Position numbers and translations under genes: made by a program. Of a DNA stretch of 64,000 bases, positions 56,601 through 64,000 are shown piece after piece; positions within the stretch are counted from its first letter, which is position 1; the number at the start of each line of letters is the position of its first letter. Source of the stretch: Sphingomonas populi (lineage in GTDB: Bacteria; Pseudomonadota; Alphaproteobacteria; Sphingomonadales; Sphingomonadaceae); the NCBI RefSeq assembly GCF_004208535.1, contig NZ_SGIS01000002.1:186001-250000 (forward strand). Direction: 5' to 3'. Below the pieces are notes generated by a model. The model ran no database searches and was not told where the DNA came from. It was given only the letters and a program-made list of their open reading frames with translations.

Positions 56601-59600
56601 TTAGTTGCTTCCTCCGACGATGATTGCGCCGACGCGCGCGCGATTGTTCGTCGTCGAGATTTCGGCTGGTGTCCCGTCGAGCGTGAGCGTGACCGAGAGC
56701 GTGTTCCGATTGACGCCACGCGGAATGGCGAAGTGAACGTTTGTCGTCTTCGGGAACAGATCGGCCGGGGCCGCCAAACTCGGGAAGCGTGCGGTCGCTA
56801 TCGTGCGGCCTTCGCCGTTGGCCAGTGTTGCGACGCCAGCCGGCGTGGGTTTTGCGCCGAGGCTGTGGATGGTCGCGATCAGGCTCGTGCCCTTCATGAC
56901 GAGATCGTCCGCCGACAGACCGATGTCCGCGCGGGTGCGGGGTTCTTCGCCCACCGCTGCCAGCGTCAACTCGAACACGATCGTCTGGCGGGGCGGCAGC
57001 GAGAGCGGGAGGGATGCGCCGTCTTCAAAGGCGATCTGCGTGGCGGCCGAGGCGGTATCGGCGTGGTCGTCGCCGTTGGTGTCGATGCCGCTTGTCATCG
57101 ACCAGCGGCCCGCCGCGACGCCGTCGCCGATCATCGTCGCGGTGATCGGGTGATCGGTGAGATTGTACGCGATCACCTTGAAGCGGCGCGGGTCGCCGGC
57201 GGGGATCAGGATCGCGACGTCTTCCGCTTTCGCAGCACCATCGAAGCGCCAGCGGACGAGATTGCCGGGCGCGTAGGCGTTGCGGCGGTGGGCGACGCCG
57301 CCAAGGCGGGTGCGCTGGAGCAGTTCGATGGGCACGCTGACGCGATCGGACCACAAATGGCCTTCGGTCAGCAAGTGCATGCGCTGGCTGTCGGACTGGA
57401 TTTCGGCGCCGAACAGATCGGCGAGAATCGTCTTGTCGCCGGTGCTTTGCCAGCGGACGAAGCGGGCGAAGTCAGCGTCGGTGCTGCCGCCAAGATTGCG
57501 ATCGTTGTCCACTCCGGCCGCGGTGACGGTGCCGTCGGCGATCTGTTGGATCAGCTTGGGGCCGGCGGGGAGGCGGGTGAGGAGGTCGGGGTTGAGGCGG
57601 GAGATGGCGGCAAGGTTGTGGTGGGTGAGATCCGCGACGATTGGGCGAAGGTAGCGATCGTCGCGGGTCCAGGTCCAGGCGGACCAGAAGAGGTTGGCGG
57701 CGCTGACCACGCCCGCCCCCCGCGTGGCGTCGGTCGCCCATTCGATCTCGGACGGGTAGGTCCAGCTTCCGTCCGCCGCCTGCTTGCCGTGGGCGAGCCA
57801 GTCGTCGAGCAGCGGCAGCAGCGCGGCTTTTACCGCCGGCGCGCCGTTGTAATCGGCGAGCAGCAGGCCGGGATGGGTAATGAGCAGGCTGTACGGGCGC
57901 TGCCAGCCCCACACGCCCTCGCGCACGATATCGGTGCCGCTGTAGTAGCTCGACACGATATGGTGATGCCCGGCGGGGTTGACCGCGATCAGGCGTGGAT
58001 AGGTACGCGCCACCGCCATCGCGCGCTCGATCGCGGTGGGGTCGCCACGGCTGAGCTGGAGCGACTGGGCGACTGAATTGATGCCCTCCTCATAGCTGTG
58101 CAGTTCGTCGGCGCGGATTCGGCTGAGCCCGTCCGACCACATGCCGTTGGCGAACGTTGCGTCGAGCACGCGGCGTTGTGAGGCGGCGAGGCGGGCGGGC
58201 TCGACCCCCATCAGAGCGAGCGGCACCCATTGGTTGACCAGATCGGTATCGTCGGAAAGCCCGCCACCGAACTCGCCGTCGGCGATCTGGCGGTTGTCGA
58301 TCCACCAGTCGACGAAGCGGCGGTAGAGCTTGAGGTCTTCGCTTTGGCGGAACGCCCAGAGCGGCACGCCGGCGGGCGGCGTCGGCTGGGTGAAGGGCGC
58401 ATAGGGCTGGTTCGGGTTCTTCTCGACCCAATAAGCGCGCGCGACCGCGTTGTCGGGATCGACGCGCAGCACGTCGGAGATGTCGCGCTCGAAGCGATCC
58501 CAGATCGGATAGGCGCGGGTGTTGGGTTGTTCCTCGACCAGAAAGGCGAGGTTGTCGCGCGCCTGTTCGAAGCGATCGGCGACATGCTCGGGTTTGGCGG
58601 CGGCGGCGGGCTTGTAGAGCAAGCGCAGACGCGTGCCGTCGAGCTTGGCGGCATCGAAGCCACCGCCGGCGGCGGCGATCGTGACGTAAAGGCTCGCGCC
58701 CGGCGGCAGGATGCGGTCGCGCGTGTCGAGCCAGAGCGTGCGCGCCTCGTGCGGCTTCACCGAGACGTTGATGTCGAGCAGATCGCGGTCGGGCCAGGTC
58801 GGGTCTTTGACGCGGATGTTGAGCGGTAGCAGCCCGCCGTGGGTCGGCTGCACGTCCAGCGCGGGCAGATCGATCGCGAGGCCGTCGAGACCGACCTGCA
58901 TATTCTCGGTGCCGTAGGCGAAACGCGAGATCGCGCCGCCGGGGCGGCTGTCGCGGAAATCGCCGGGGATAAGGATGTGGACCAGCGGCAAGCCGCGCAG
59001 CGCCGGTGCGGCGGCGGGCTTGCGTGGCGCGCCGGCGGGGAGCGCGACGATCGTCGCGCGCTCGTCGGCGACGTAGCGGCCGGCGATCGTCCGGCGTAGC
59101 GGATCGAGCGCGGGATAGCTGGCGGGATCGGCGCTGGCATCGAGCGTGTAGGTCATCACCACGGGATCATCGGGGACGGCGCCGGCGGTGACGTCATAAG
59201 CGCCGATCTCCTCGATCGGGGTTTCCTGCGCGACATTCTCGAAGCGCAGCGTGCCGCCGCGACGTTCTGTGTCGAGTGCGGTCGAGGTTCGCTCCAGCCC
59301 GGCCGGACGCGTGAGCAACGTGCCGCCCAAGTCGCTGAGCGTGCCATAGGCCGGGCCGTTGATTTCGATCCGGTTCCACGGCTCGTCCGGCAGGGTGAGC
59401 GTGTAGGTCTTGCCGCCGGTCGAATAGACGTTCCAGTCGGGCAGTTCGAAATAATCGTGCCGGCCCGGCAGGCGCGAGCGGTTGTAGACGCCGGGCCACG
59501 TCGTCTCGCGGATGCCGTCGGCGCCACGGAACATGCGTTCCTTCTGGTCGCGCGTGTCGGCGAATTCGACCTTGCGGATTCGCGTCACCGGATTGGCGAG

Positions 59601-60443
59601 ATAATCGGGCGCGGTCCGGGTCCAGCCGTAGCGCAGCCACCATTCGTCCCGCGTCGCGGCGTCGGCAAGCGAGCGCGGCGGGGCGGCGGGCACCGCCGGC
59701 GCTTGCGCGGCGGCGAGCGCGGCGACCTGCGCATCGTCAAGCCGGTGATCGTAGATGCGGAGCTCGTCGATGTCGCCCGAGCGGATGTAATTATACTGGC
59801 TCTGCACCTGATACGGCGAGACGATGCGCTGGAACGGACCGAAGCCGAACAGGCCGCCATCATAGACCGCCTTGCGATCGGCATGCGCGACCGGCTTGCC
59901 GTCGATCCACAGCTTCACGCCGACCGTCTCGTCCCACGCGAAGGCGACGTGAATCCAGGTGGTCGGCGCGGGGATGGTGTCGATCCGAAACGAAACGCGG
60001 GTACGGGCGAGGCCGGTATCGGTGACGAAGGCGTCGAAGCCGTGGCCGTTCCAGTCGATCCGGCCCCATGCCATGTCCCAGCTCGTGCCATCGCTGTCGC
60101 CGATGCGGAACAGCGGGAACGGCGTGCTGCCGAGCGGGGTGCGCGGGCGGAAGAAGAACGACACAGTGCCGCGCTGCGCGGCGATGTTGCCCGGCGCGGA
60201 CCAGGCGAGGGTGAGCTGATCCGCTAGCGATAGCGCTTGGCCGACGCGGCCATCCGCCACTGTTTTGACGCCGTCGGCGAAGATCGGGGTGGCGAGGCCA
60301 CGCGCTTGGTCGGCGGTGGCGCCGTTCTGGCCGGATACGGCGAAGAGGAGGCCGTCTTCGCCGCTTGCGGGGGTCTGCGCGAGGGCGGGCGTGGCGAGAC
60401 AGGTGGTGGCTGCCATGAAAACGCGGAAGCGGGGTGCTTTCAT
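56601..60443 (-). CDS. Large secreted LamG / alpha-barrel protein of unknown enzymatic class
   Basis: A 1280-residue exported protein; the start at MKAPRFRVFM gives a signal peptide ending near ALAQT. The upstream part of the open frame runs into an intergenic repeat and is excluded. Residues about 30-260 are a LamG/concanavalin-like domain (FFFRPRTPLGSTPFPLFRIGD, IHVAFAWDETVGVKLWIDGKPV, ELRIYDHRLDDAQVAAL). A beta-rich middle follows. Residues about 690-1060 look like an alpha/alpha barrel (WWIDNRQIADGEFGGGLSDDTDLVNQWVPLALMG, SWTYPSEIEWATDATRGAGV), and the C-terminus is an immunoglobulin-like CARDB-type domain. Location next to a TonB receptor suggests a polysaccharide-degrading enzyme, perhaps a lyase or hydrolase not yet in a named family. 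Confidence 0.75.
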   Translation of the reverse strand: MKAPRFRVFMAATTCLATPALAQTPASGEDGLLFAVSGQNGATADQARGLATPIFADGVKTVADGRVGQALSLADQLTLAWSAPGNIAAQRGTVSFFFRPRTPLGSTPFPLFRIGDSDGTSWDMAWGRIDWNGHGFDAFVTDTGLARTRVSFRIDTIPAPTTWIHVAFAWDETVGVKLWIDGKPVAHADRKAVYDGGLFGFGPFQRIVSPYQVQSQYNYIRSGDIDELRIYDHRLDDAQVAALAAAQAPAVPAAPPRSLADAATRDEWWLRYGWTRTAPDYLANPVTRIRKVEFADTRDQKERMFRGADGIRETTWPGVYNRSRLPGRHDYFELPDWNVYSTGGKTYTLTLPDEPWNRIEINGPAYGTLSDLGGTLLTRPAGLERTSTALDTERRGGTLRFENVAQETPIEEIGAYDVTAGAVPDDPVVMTYTLDASADPASYPALDPLRRTIAGRYVADERATIVALPAGAPRKPAAAPALRGLPLVHILIPGDFRDSRPGGAISRFAYGTENMQVGLDGLAIDLPALDVQPTHGGLLPLNIRVKDPTWPDRDLLDINVSVKPHEARTLWLDTRDRILPPGASLYVTIAAAGGGFDAAKLDGTRLRLLYKPAAAAKPEHVADRFEQARDNLAFLVEEQPNTRAYPIWDRFERDISDVLRVDPDNAVARAYWVEKNPNQPYAPFTQPTPPAGVPLWAFRQSEDLKLYRRFVDWWIDNRQIADGEFGGGLSDDTDLVNQWVPLALMGVEPARLAASQRRVLDATFANGMWSDGLSRIRADELHSYEEGINSVAQSLQLSRGDPTAIERAMAVARTYPRLIAVNPAGHHHIVSSYYSGTDIVREGVWGWQRPYSLLITHPGLLLADYNGAPAVKAALLPLLDDWLAHGKQAADGSWTYPSEIEWATDATRGAGVVSAANLFWSAWTWTRDDRYLRPIVADLTHHNLAAISRLNPDLLTRLPAGPKLIQQIADGTVTAAGVDNDRNLGGSTDADFARFVRWQSTGDKTILADLFGAEIQSDSQRMHLLTEGHLWSDRVSVPIELLQRTRLGGVAHRRNAYAPGNLVRWRFDGAAKAEDVAILIPAGDPRRFKVIAYNLTDHPITATMIGDGVAAGRWSMTSGIDTNGDDHADTASAATQIAFEDGASLPLSLPPRQTIVFELTLAAVGEEPRTRADIGLSADDLVMKGTSLIATIHSLGAKPTPAGVATLANGEGRTIATARFPSLAAPADLFPKTTNVHFAIPRGVNRNTLSVTLTLDGTPAEISTTNNRARVGAIIVGGSN

Positions 60444-60540
60444 GCCGGTCTGTCTCGCGTGGGGTTTGGGGGAAAATGGAGGGGGTGGGGTGCCCCCTCC
60501 AGTGGGGAGATTAGATGGGGTAGAGGGAGTACATATCTTC

Positions 60541-60610
60541 GGTTCGTCCCGAGCGAAATCGAGGGACACGCCCGGAGCGCAGGTGCCTCGACTTCGCTCG
60601 GCACGAACGG
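60541..60610. repeat. Inverted REP-like pair (sphingomonad intergenic repeat)
   Basis: Two about 30-base units face each other: GGTTCGTCCCGAGCGAAATC... at 60541-60570 and, on the opposite strand, CCGTTCGTGCCGAGCGAAGT... at 60610-60580. They share TTCGT-CCGAGCGAA-TCGAG with few differences. Units of this type (CGAGCGAAGTCGAG core) are, from memory, very common between sphingomonad genes. The pair lies between the LamG protein and its upstream TonB receptor. Apart from it and the hairpin at 60695, the 314-base gap 60444-60757 shows nothing else. Confidence 0.8.
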
Positions 60611-60694
60611 TTGATTGGGTTGTGCTCCGCGCTGGGGTATTCCGTTAGACTAATGCGGTAGTCTTTAAGGACAAAGCCGAGCCACAACCCACTG

Positions 60695-60723
60695 CGTCAC
60701 CCCGGAACACGTCCGGGGTGACG
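60695..60723. repeat. CGTCACCCC-type hairpin
   Basis: CGTCACCCCGGA-ACACG-TCCGGGGTGACG is a perfect 12-bp inverted repeat, sharing its end with the long palindrome at 2031-2112. It lies 35 bases after the TonB receptor stop on the minus strand and lacks a T run, so it is a repeat that could act as a weak transcript end. Confidence 0.75.
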
Positions 60724-60757
60724 GCGAGGATGCGGCATCGGCGCCATTGTTATTGCC

Positions 60758-63694
60758 TCAGAACTTCACCCCCACGCCGAAATAGATCTGCCGCCCCGTA
60801 TGCGTGTTGATGAACGGGCTGTTGCGATCCGATCCCTGATATTGATCGACTGCGGCATCGGTGAGGTTGAGGCCCTGCATGGTGATCTTGAGGTAATCGT
60901 TGACCTGATAGGACAGATTGGCGTCGATCGTGGTGATCTTGCCCTGCCCGTTGACGTCGTTGCCGGTGTTGCCGCCGGGCACGCTGACAAGGAAGCCGCC
61001 GCGATAGGCGATCGAGCCGCGGATCGAGAATTTGCCGTCGTCGAAATAGGCGGTGGCGTTGGCGGCGTTCTTCGACAGGCCGACCAGCGCGGCGTTGGTG
61101 GTCAGGATAGGGATGCCGTTTGCGCTGGTCAGGTAATATGTGATCTTCGAGGTGACGTGCGTATAGTTCGCCAGCACGCCGAAATGGTTGAGCCATTCGG
61201 GGAGGAAATTGAACGGCAAGGCTGTCTGGGCGTTGATCTCGAAGCCTTTCAGCGGGCCGCCGGGCGTGTTGAAGGGCCGACGCCGGGTGAACACGTCGGT
61301 CGGCTTCGTGTTCGAATTGTTGAGCAGCACGGGATCGAGGCCGAGCTGATCGAACGGCAAATCCTCCTGTAGCGTCTGGATGTAGGTGCTGATCTTCTTG
61401 TAAAAGAACGCTGCGGAAAGCAAAGTATCGCGGGTCGGATACCATTCGACCGCGAGATCGAGCGTCTTGGCTTTGATTGGATCGAGATCGGGATTGCCGA
61501 CCGACACGCTGCGCGCGCCGGTGAGGGTGATCGATCCGCCCGGAGTAAGATTGCCGAGATCGGCGCGTGCGATCACCTGCGAGGCACCGAGGCGGAAGAT
61601 CAGCGTGTTGGTCGGCGAATAGGCGAGGTTGAGCGACGGCAGCCAATTGTCATAGGTGCGTTTGGCGGTGACCAGCACCGGGGCAGTGCCGACGAGCTGA
61701 TAGCCGTTCGATGATTGCTGGGTCTGCACGTAGCGGACGCCGATGTCGCCGCGCAGCGGGAAGCCGAATAGGCGATCGCCGTCGAACTCGACCTGCCCGT
61801 AGCCGGCCTTGTCATCCTCGGTGACGCTGCGGATGTTGCCGCGCGCGCTGACATTTTCGACCCCGTTCTGCGCGAAGGTGCCGGTGTTCGAGAAGATGTC
61901 GAACACCTTCACGAACTTGTCGAGATCGGGCGTCACCCATGATGTCGGCGTCGGCGAGGGGACTTTGAAGCCCTGACCGAAGCCGGTCAGCACGCGCGTG
62001 AGATCGGCGACCGTCGTGCCGGCGGGCAGTGCTGGCACGAGCAGCGAGTTGACCGCCCGGCCGGTGGCGGACGATGTGAACTCGAAGCGCTTGTACGAGC
62101 CGCCGATCTTGAGATTGAGGCCGTCGAGCAGCTTCATGTTGCTCTGGAGGTTCGCGTTCTTGAACGTGTTTACCGAGCTGCTGGTGCTCAGACGGATTTC
62201 GGACGTGTTGTTGATGAAGCCGAAATTGGCGGGATTGGTGACGTCGAACCCGTAGTTCAGGATCGGGTGGCGGCTGTCCTGCCGATAATCCCAGCTATAA
62301 TTCTGGCTGTTGGGGCGATCTATCGTCAACGTCGTGTCGATCGGCACTTCGAGATCGGATTTCGAATAGCCGATCGCGCCGTTAACGGTCCACCAGCTCG
62401 CCAGATCCTGTTTGCCACTCAGCGTATATTGCTGGAACTTGGTGGTGAAGTCGGTGAAGCGCGTTTCCGAGCGGATATCGACATTGTCGAACACGCCGTA
62501 GACGAGATCACCCGCGCCGTTGACCTCGGCCTGACGCACCGCCGTCTGTGGCTTGCCGGCGTTCGAGAGCGCGCGGCTGAACGAGAAGGCTTCGATGAAA
62601 TTCTCTTCGCGCGTGGCGTGATAGTTCGAATAGAGCGCGTCGAAGGTGAGCAACGTGTGGCTGCTCGGCTGCCACTGGATCGAGCCGGTCAGGCCGAGCC
62701 GCTTCTGGTCGTGGGTGAGCCGGCCGTAGCGCGGCAGGCGGGGCGCGTGGACGCCAAGCCCGTTGCCGGCGTTGACGGTGTTGTAGGCCGCGATGTTCTC
62801 CGGCGTGGCGGCGGGGCGGGGCACGCCGGTCGAGCAGGCGGTGGCGGTGGTGCCATTCGCGCCGGACAGCGGCGGGTTGACGGGGGCGTAGCCGACCGGC
62901 GCGCAATAGCCGCCGTTGGTTCCGGTCTGATCGAACCCGACCGAGCCTGCGCCATCCTCATATTTGCGGCTGCGCGAATAGGCCGCCGAGACGAGCACGC
63001 CGACCGTGTCATCGAACAATTTGGTGGTGAACAGCCCGGCGAGGCGCGGATCGACCGCCTTGCGCAAATCATTGTAATTGCCCTGTACCGAGGCGGCGAA
63101 GGTGGTCTTCTTGTAATCGAGCGGGTGCGCGGTCTGCAGATCGACCGTCGCGCCGAGCGAGCCTTCGTCGATCTCGGCCGATTGCGTCTTGCGCACCGTG
63201 ATTGCGCTGAACAGTTCCGAGGCGAAGACGTTGAAATCGAAGCCGCGGCCGCGATTGGCGCCGCCCGAACTGTCGGTCGAGGTGGTGGTGCTGAGCGCCT
63301 CCATGCCGTTGATGCGGATGCGCGTGAACTGCGCGCCGAGCCCGCGCACGGTGATGCTGCGGCCCTCACCGGCATCGCGCCCGATCGACACGCCGGGGAC
63401 GCGCTGGATCGATTCGGCGAGGTTGTTGTCGGGGAATTTGGCGATGTCCTCCGCCTTGATGACATCGATCGCGCCGATCGACTCGCGCTTGGCGTTGATC
63501 GCCGAGGCGAGGCTGGCGCGGAAGCCGGTGACGATGATGTCTTCGGTCGGTGTGTCGCCGGGCTGTGCGGTGGCGGTCTGGCTGCCGGCCTCGACAGGCG
63601 CGGGGCTGGCAGGCGTGGTCTGCGCGGCGGCGGTTCCGGCGGCGAGCGCGAGGACCGAGGAACAAAGCGCCAGTCTGGTGATCTGAGATGTCAT
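60758..63694 (-). CDS. TonB-dependent outer-membrane receptor (Caulobacter type)
   Basis: A 978-residue receptor. Signal peptide MTSQITRLALCSSVLALAAGTAAAQ; then DIIVTGFRASLASAINAKRES (TonB box and linker typical of the TIGR01782-like group), plug motifs AEDIAKFPDNNLAESIQRVPGVSI, GEGRSITVRGLGAQFTRIRINGMEAL and SAEIDEGSLGATVDLQTAHPLDY, and a large barrel ending IYFGVGVKF. These receptors usually import plant or algal oligosaccharides. It is upstream of, and on the same strand as, the LamG protein gene, which probably processes its substrate. Confidence 0.94.
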   Translation of the reverse strand: MTSQITRLALCSSVLALAAGTAAAQTTPASPAPVEAGSQTATAQPGDTPTEDIIVTGFRASLASAINAKRESIGAIDVIKAEDIAKFPDNNLAESIQRVPGVSIGRDAGEGRSITVRGLGAQFTRIRINGMEALSTTTSTDSSGGANRGRGFDFNVFASELFSAITVRKTQSAEIDEGSLGATVDLQTAHPLDYKKTTFAASVQGNYNDLRKAVDPRLAGLFTTKLFDDTVGVLVSAAYSRSRKYEDGAGSVGFDQTGTNGGYCAPVGYAPVNPPLSGANGTTATACSTGVPRPAATPENIAAYNTVNAGNGLGVHAPRLPRYGRLTHDQKRLGLTGSIQWQPSSHTLLTFDALYSNYHATREENFIEAFSFSRALSNAGKPQTAVRQAEVNGAGDLVYGVFDNVDIRSETRFTDFTTKFQQYTLSGKQDLASWWTVNGAIGYSKSDLEVPIDTTLTIDRPNSQNYSWDYRQDSRHPILNYGFDVTNPANFGFINNTSEIRLSTSSSVNTFKNANLQSNMKLLDGLNLKIGGSYKRFEFTSSATGRAVNSLLVPALPAGTTVADLTRVLTGFGQGFKVPSPTPTSWVTPDLDKFVKVFDIFSNTGTFAQNGVENVSARGNIRSVTEDDKAGYGQVEFDGDRLFGFPLRGDIGVRYVQTQQSSNGYQLVGTAPVLVTAKRTYDNWLPSLNLAYSPTNTLIFRLGASQVIARADLGNLTPGGSITLTGARSVSVGNPDLDPIKAKTLDLAVEWYPTRDTLLSAAFFYKKISTYIQTLQEDLPFDQLGLDPVLLNNSNTKPTDVFTRRRPFNTPGGPLKGFEINAQTALPFNFLPEWLNHFGVLANYTHVTSKITYYLTSANGIPILTTNAALVGLSKNAANATAYFDDGKFSIRGSIAYRGGFLVSVPGGNTGNDVNGQGKITTIDANLSYQVNDYLKITMQGLNLTDAAVDQYQGSDRNSPFINTHTGRQIYFGVGVKF

Positions 63695-64000
63695 CGCGTT
63701 TCCCCTCCTGTGGTGACTTCGCCGTTGGTCGATGTTGCGACGTCTGTTCGGCGTTTCAGATGATGTGTGTTCGGGTCAGATGGTGCGGCGTGGGTGCCTT
63801 GGGTGAACGGTGTCATCCGCGATGACGGTCGCGGCGACCGGGCTGATATCGAGCGAAATCCTCACGATCTGTCCCCTTGCTCGTCGCGGCGTCCTTCGGT
63901 GGAGACATGCAAGTGCGGCGTTCGGGTGATCCGAAACCGCCTTCAACCCCTGTGCATCCTCATCCGAAACGATCGCGGCGGCGCGTCGTTTTTCCTGTTG
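63695..64000. other. Upstream region of the TonB receptor, no gene supported
   Basis: The last 306 bases hold no open frame with family features. GTCATC-CGC-GATGAC at 63812-63826 is a small palindrome of unknown meaning. The receptor start has GGAGGGGAAA upstream. A regulator or further enzyme may lie beyond the edge. Confidence 0.5.

Noticed and set aside
60444-60569. First 42 codons of the LamG protein frame
   Set aside because: They are encoded within the REP-like repeat, and the signal peptide starts at 60443.

Overview
The window is about 66% GC by eye, and nearly every protein reads as a Sphingomonas-type alphaproteobacterium (Sphingomonadaceae). The signs are Caulobacter/sphingomonad-style TonB-dependent receptors beside LacI-family operators, a MucR regulator, a LiuR-like MerR regulator, a short alphaproteobacterial SRP RNA, and dispersed sphingomonad-style palindromes. 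I see no phage, insertion sequence, CRISPR array or tRNA. It looks like ordinary chromosome with accessory islands.

Layout. 1-3.5 kb: the 3' part of recR, a glycine-zipper lipoprotein-like gene, then a polyamine pair (deoxyhypusine-synthase-like and ornithine decarboxylase) whose leader can fold over its own ribosome binding site. 3.5-5.3 kb: a fold-type-II PLP dehydratase, a HigB/HigA-like toxin-antitoxin pair, and three tandem triloop hairpins. 5.3-9.1 kb: alpha/beta hydrolase, two adjacent cysteine desulfurases, a 2Fe-2S ferredoxin, and the SRP RNA followed by another hairpin cluster. 9.4-12.6 kb: a two-subunit enzyme resembling C-glycoside deglycosidases, a TetR regulator with twin palindromic operators, and a 2-oxoglutarate dioxygenase. 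12.7-14.6 kb: a YihY/BrkB membrane protein read straight into a HAD phosphatase.

14.6-22.1 kb: a small acyl-carrier-protein pathway (MaoC-SDR fusion, FkbH-type HAD-IIIC enzyme, hexapeptide acyltransferase, free-standing ACP, methyltransferase) with a GH12-like gene, a Nudix hydrolase and MucR beside it. This and the C-glycoside pair are the best candidates for undescribed biology.

22.5-45.1 kb: a plant-polysaccharide (probably arabinoxylan or pectin-like) utilisation region. It has a GH27 enzyme, a five-gene secreted esterase/GH43 operon, a GntP permease, a double beta-helix plus propeller protein, a TonB receptor, an MFS transporter, a GH43 beta-xylosidase and a LacI repressor. Two operator classes are visible. 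One (core TGWTAGCGYTACC) lies before GH27 and the esterase operon. The other (ATGTTTACGTTAACAT) lies before GntP/beta-helix, the TonB receptor and the MFS-xylosidase operon. The second class ties four transcription units into one probable regulon of the adjacent LacI protein.

45.2-55.9 kb: a fatty-acid degradation island with a LiuR-like regulator, acyl-CoA ligase, FadL-type porin and a DUF2147 protein. Divergent from these is a five-gene overlapping operon: thiolase, 3-hydroxyacyl-CoA dehydrogenase/enoyl-CoA hydratase fusion, acyl-CoA dehydrogenase, nitronate-monooxygenase-like protein and PaaI-type thioesterase. A TTGAC-N6-GTCAA site sits in the shared promoter region. 56-64 kb: a small unknown protein, a 1280-residue secreted LamG/helical-barrel protein and its TonB receptor, with an inverted REP-like pair between them.
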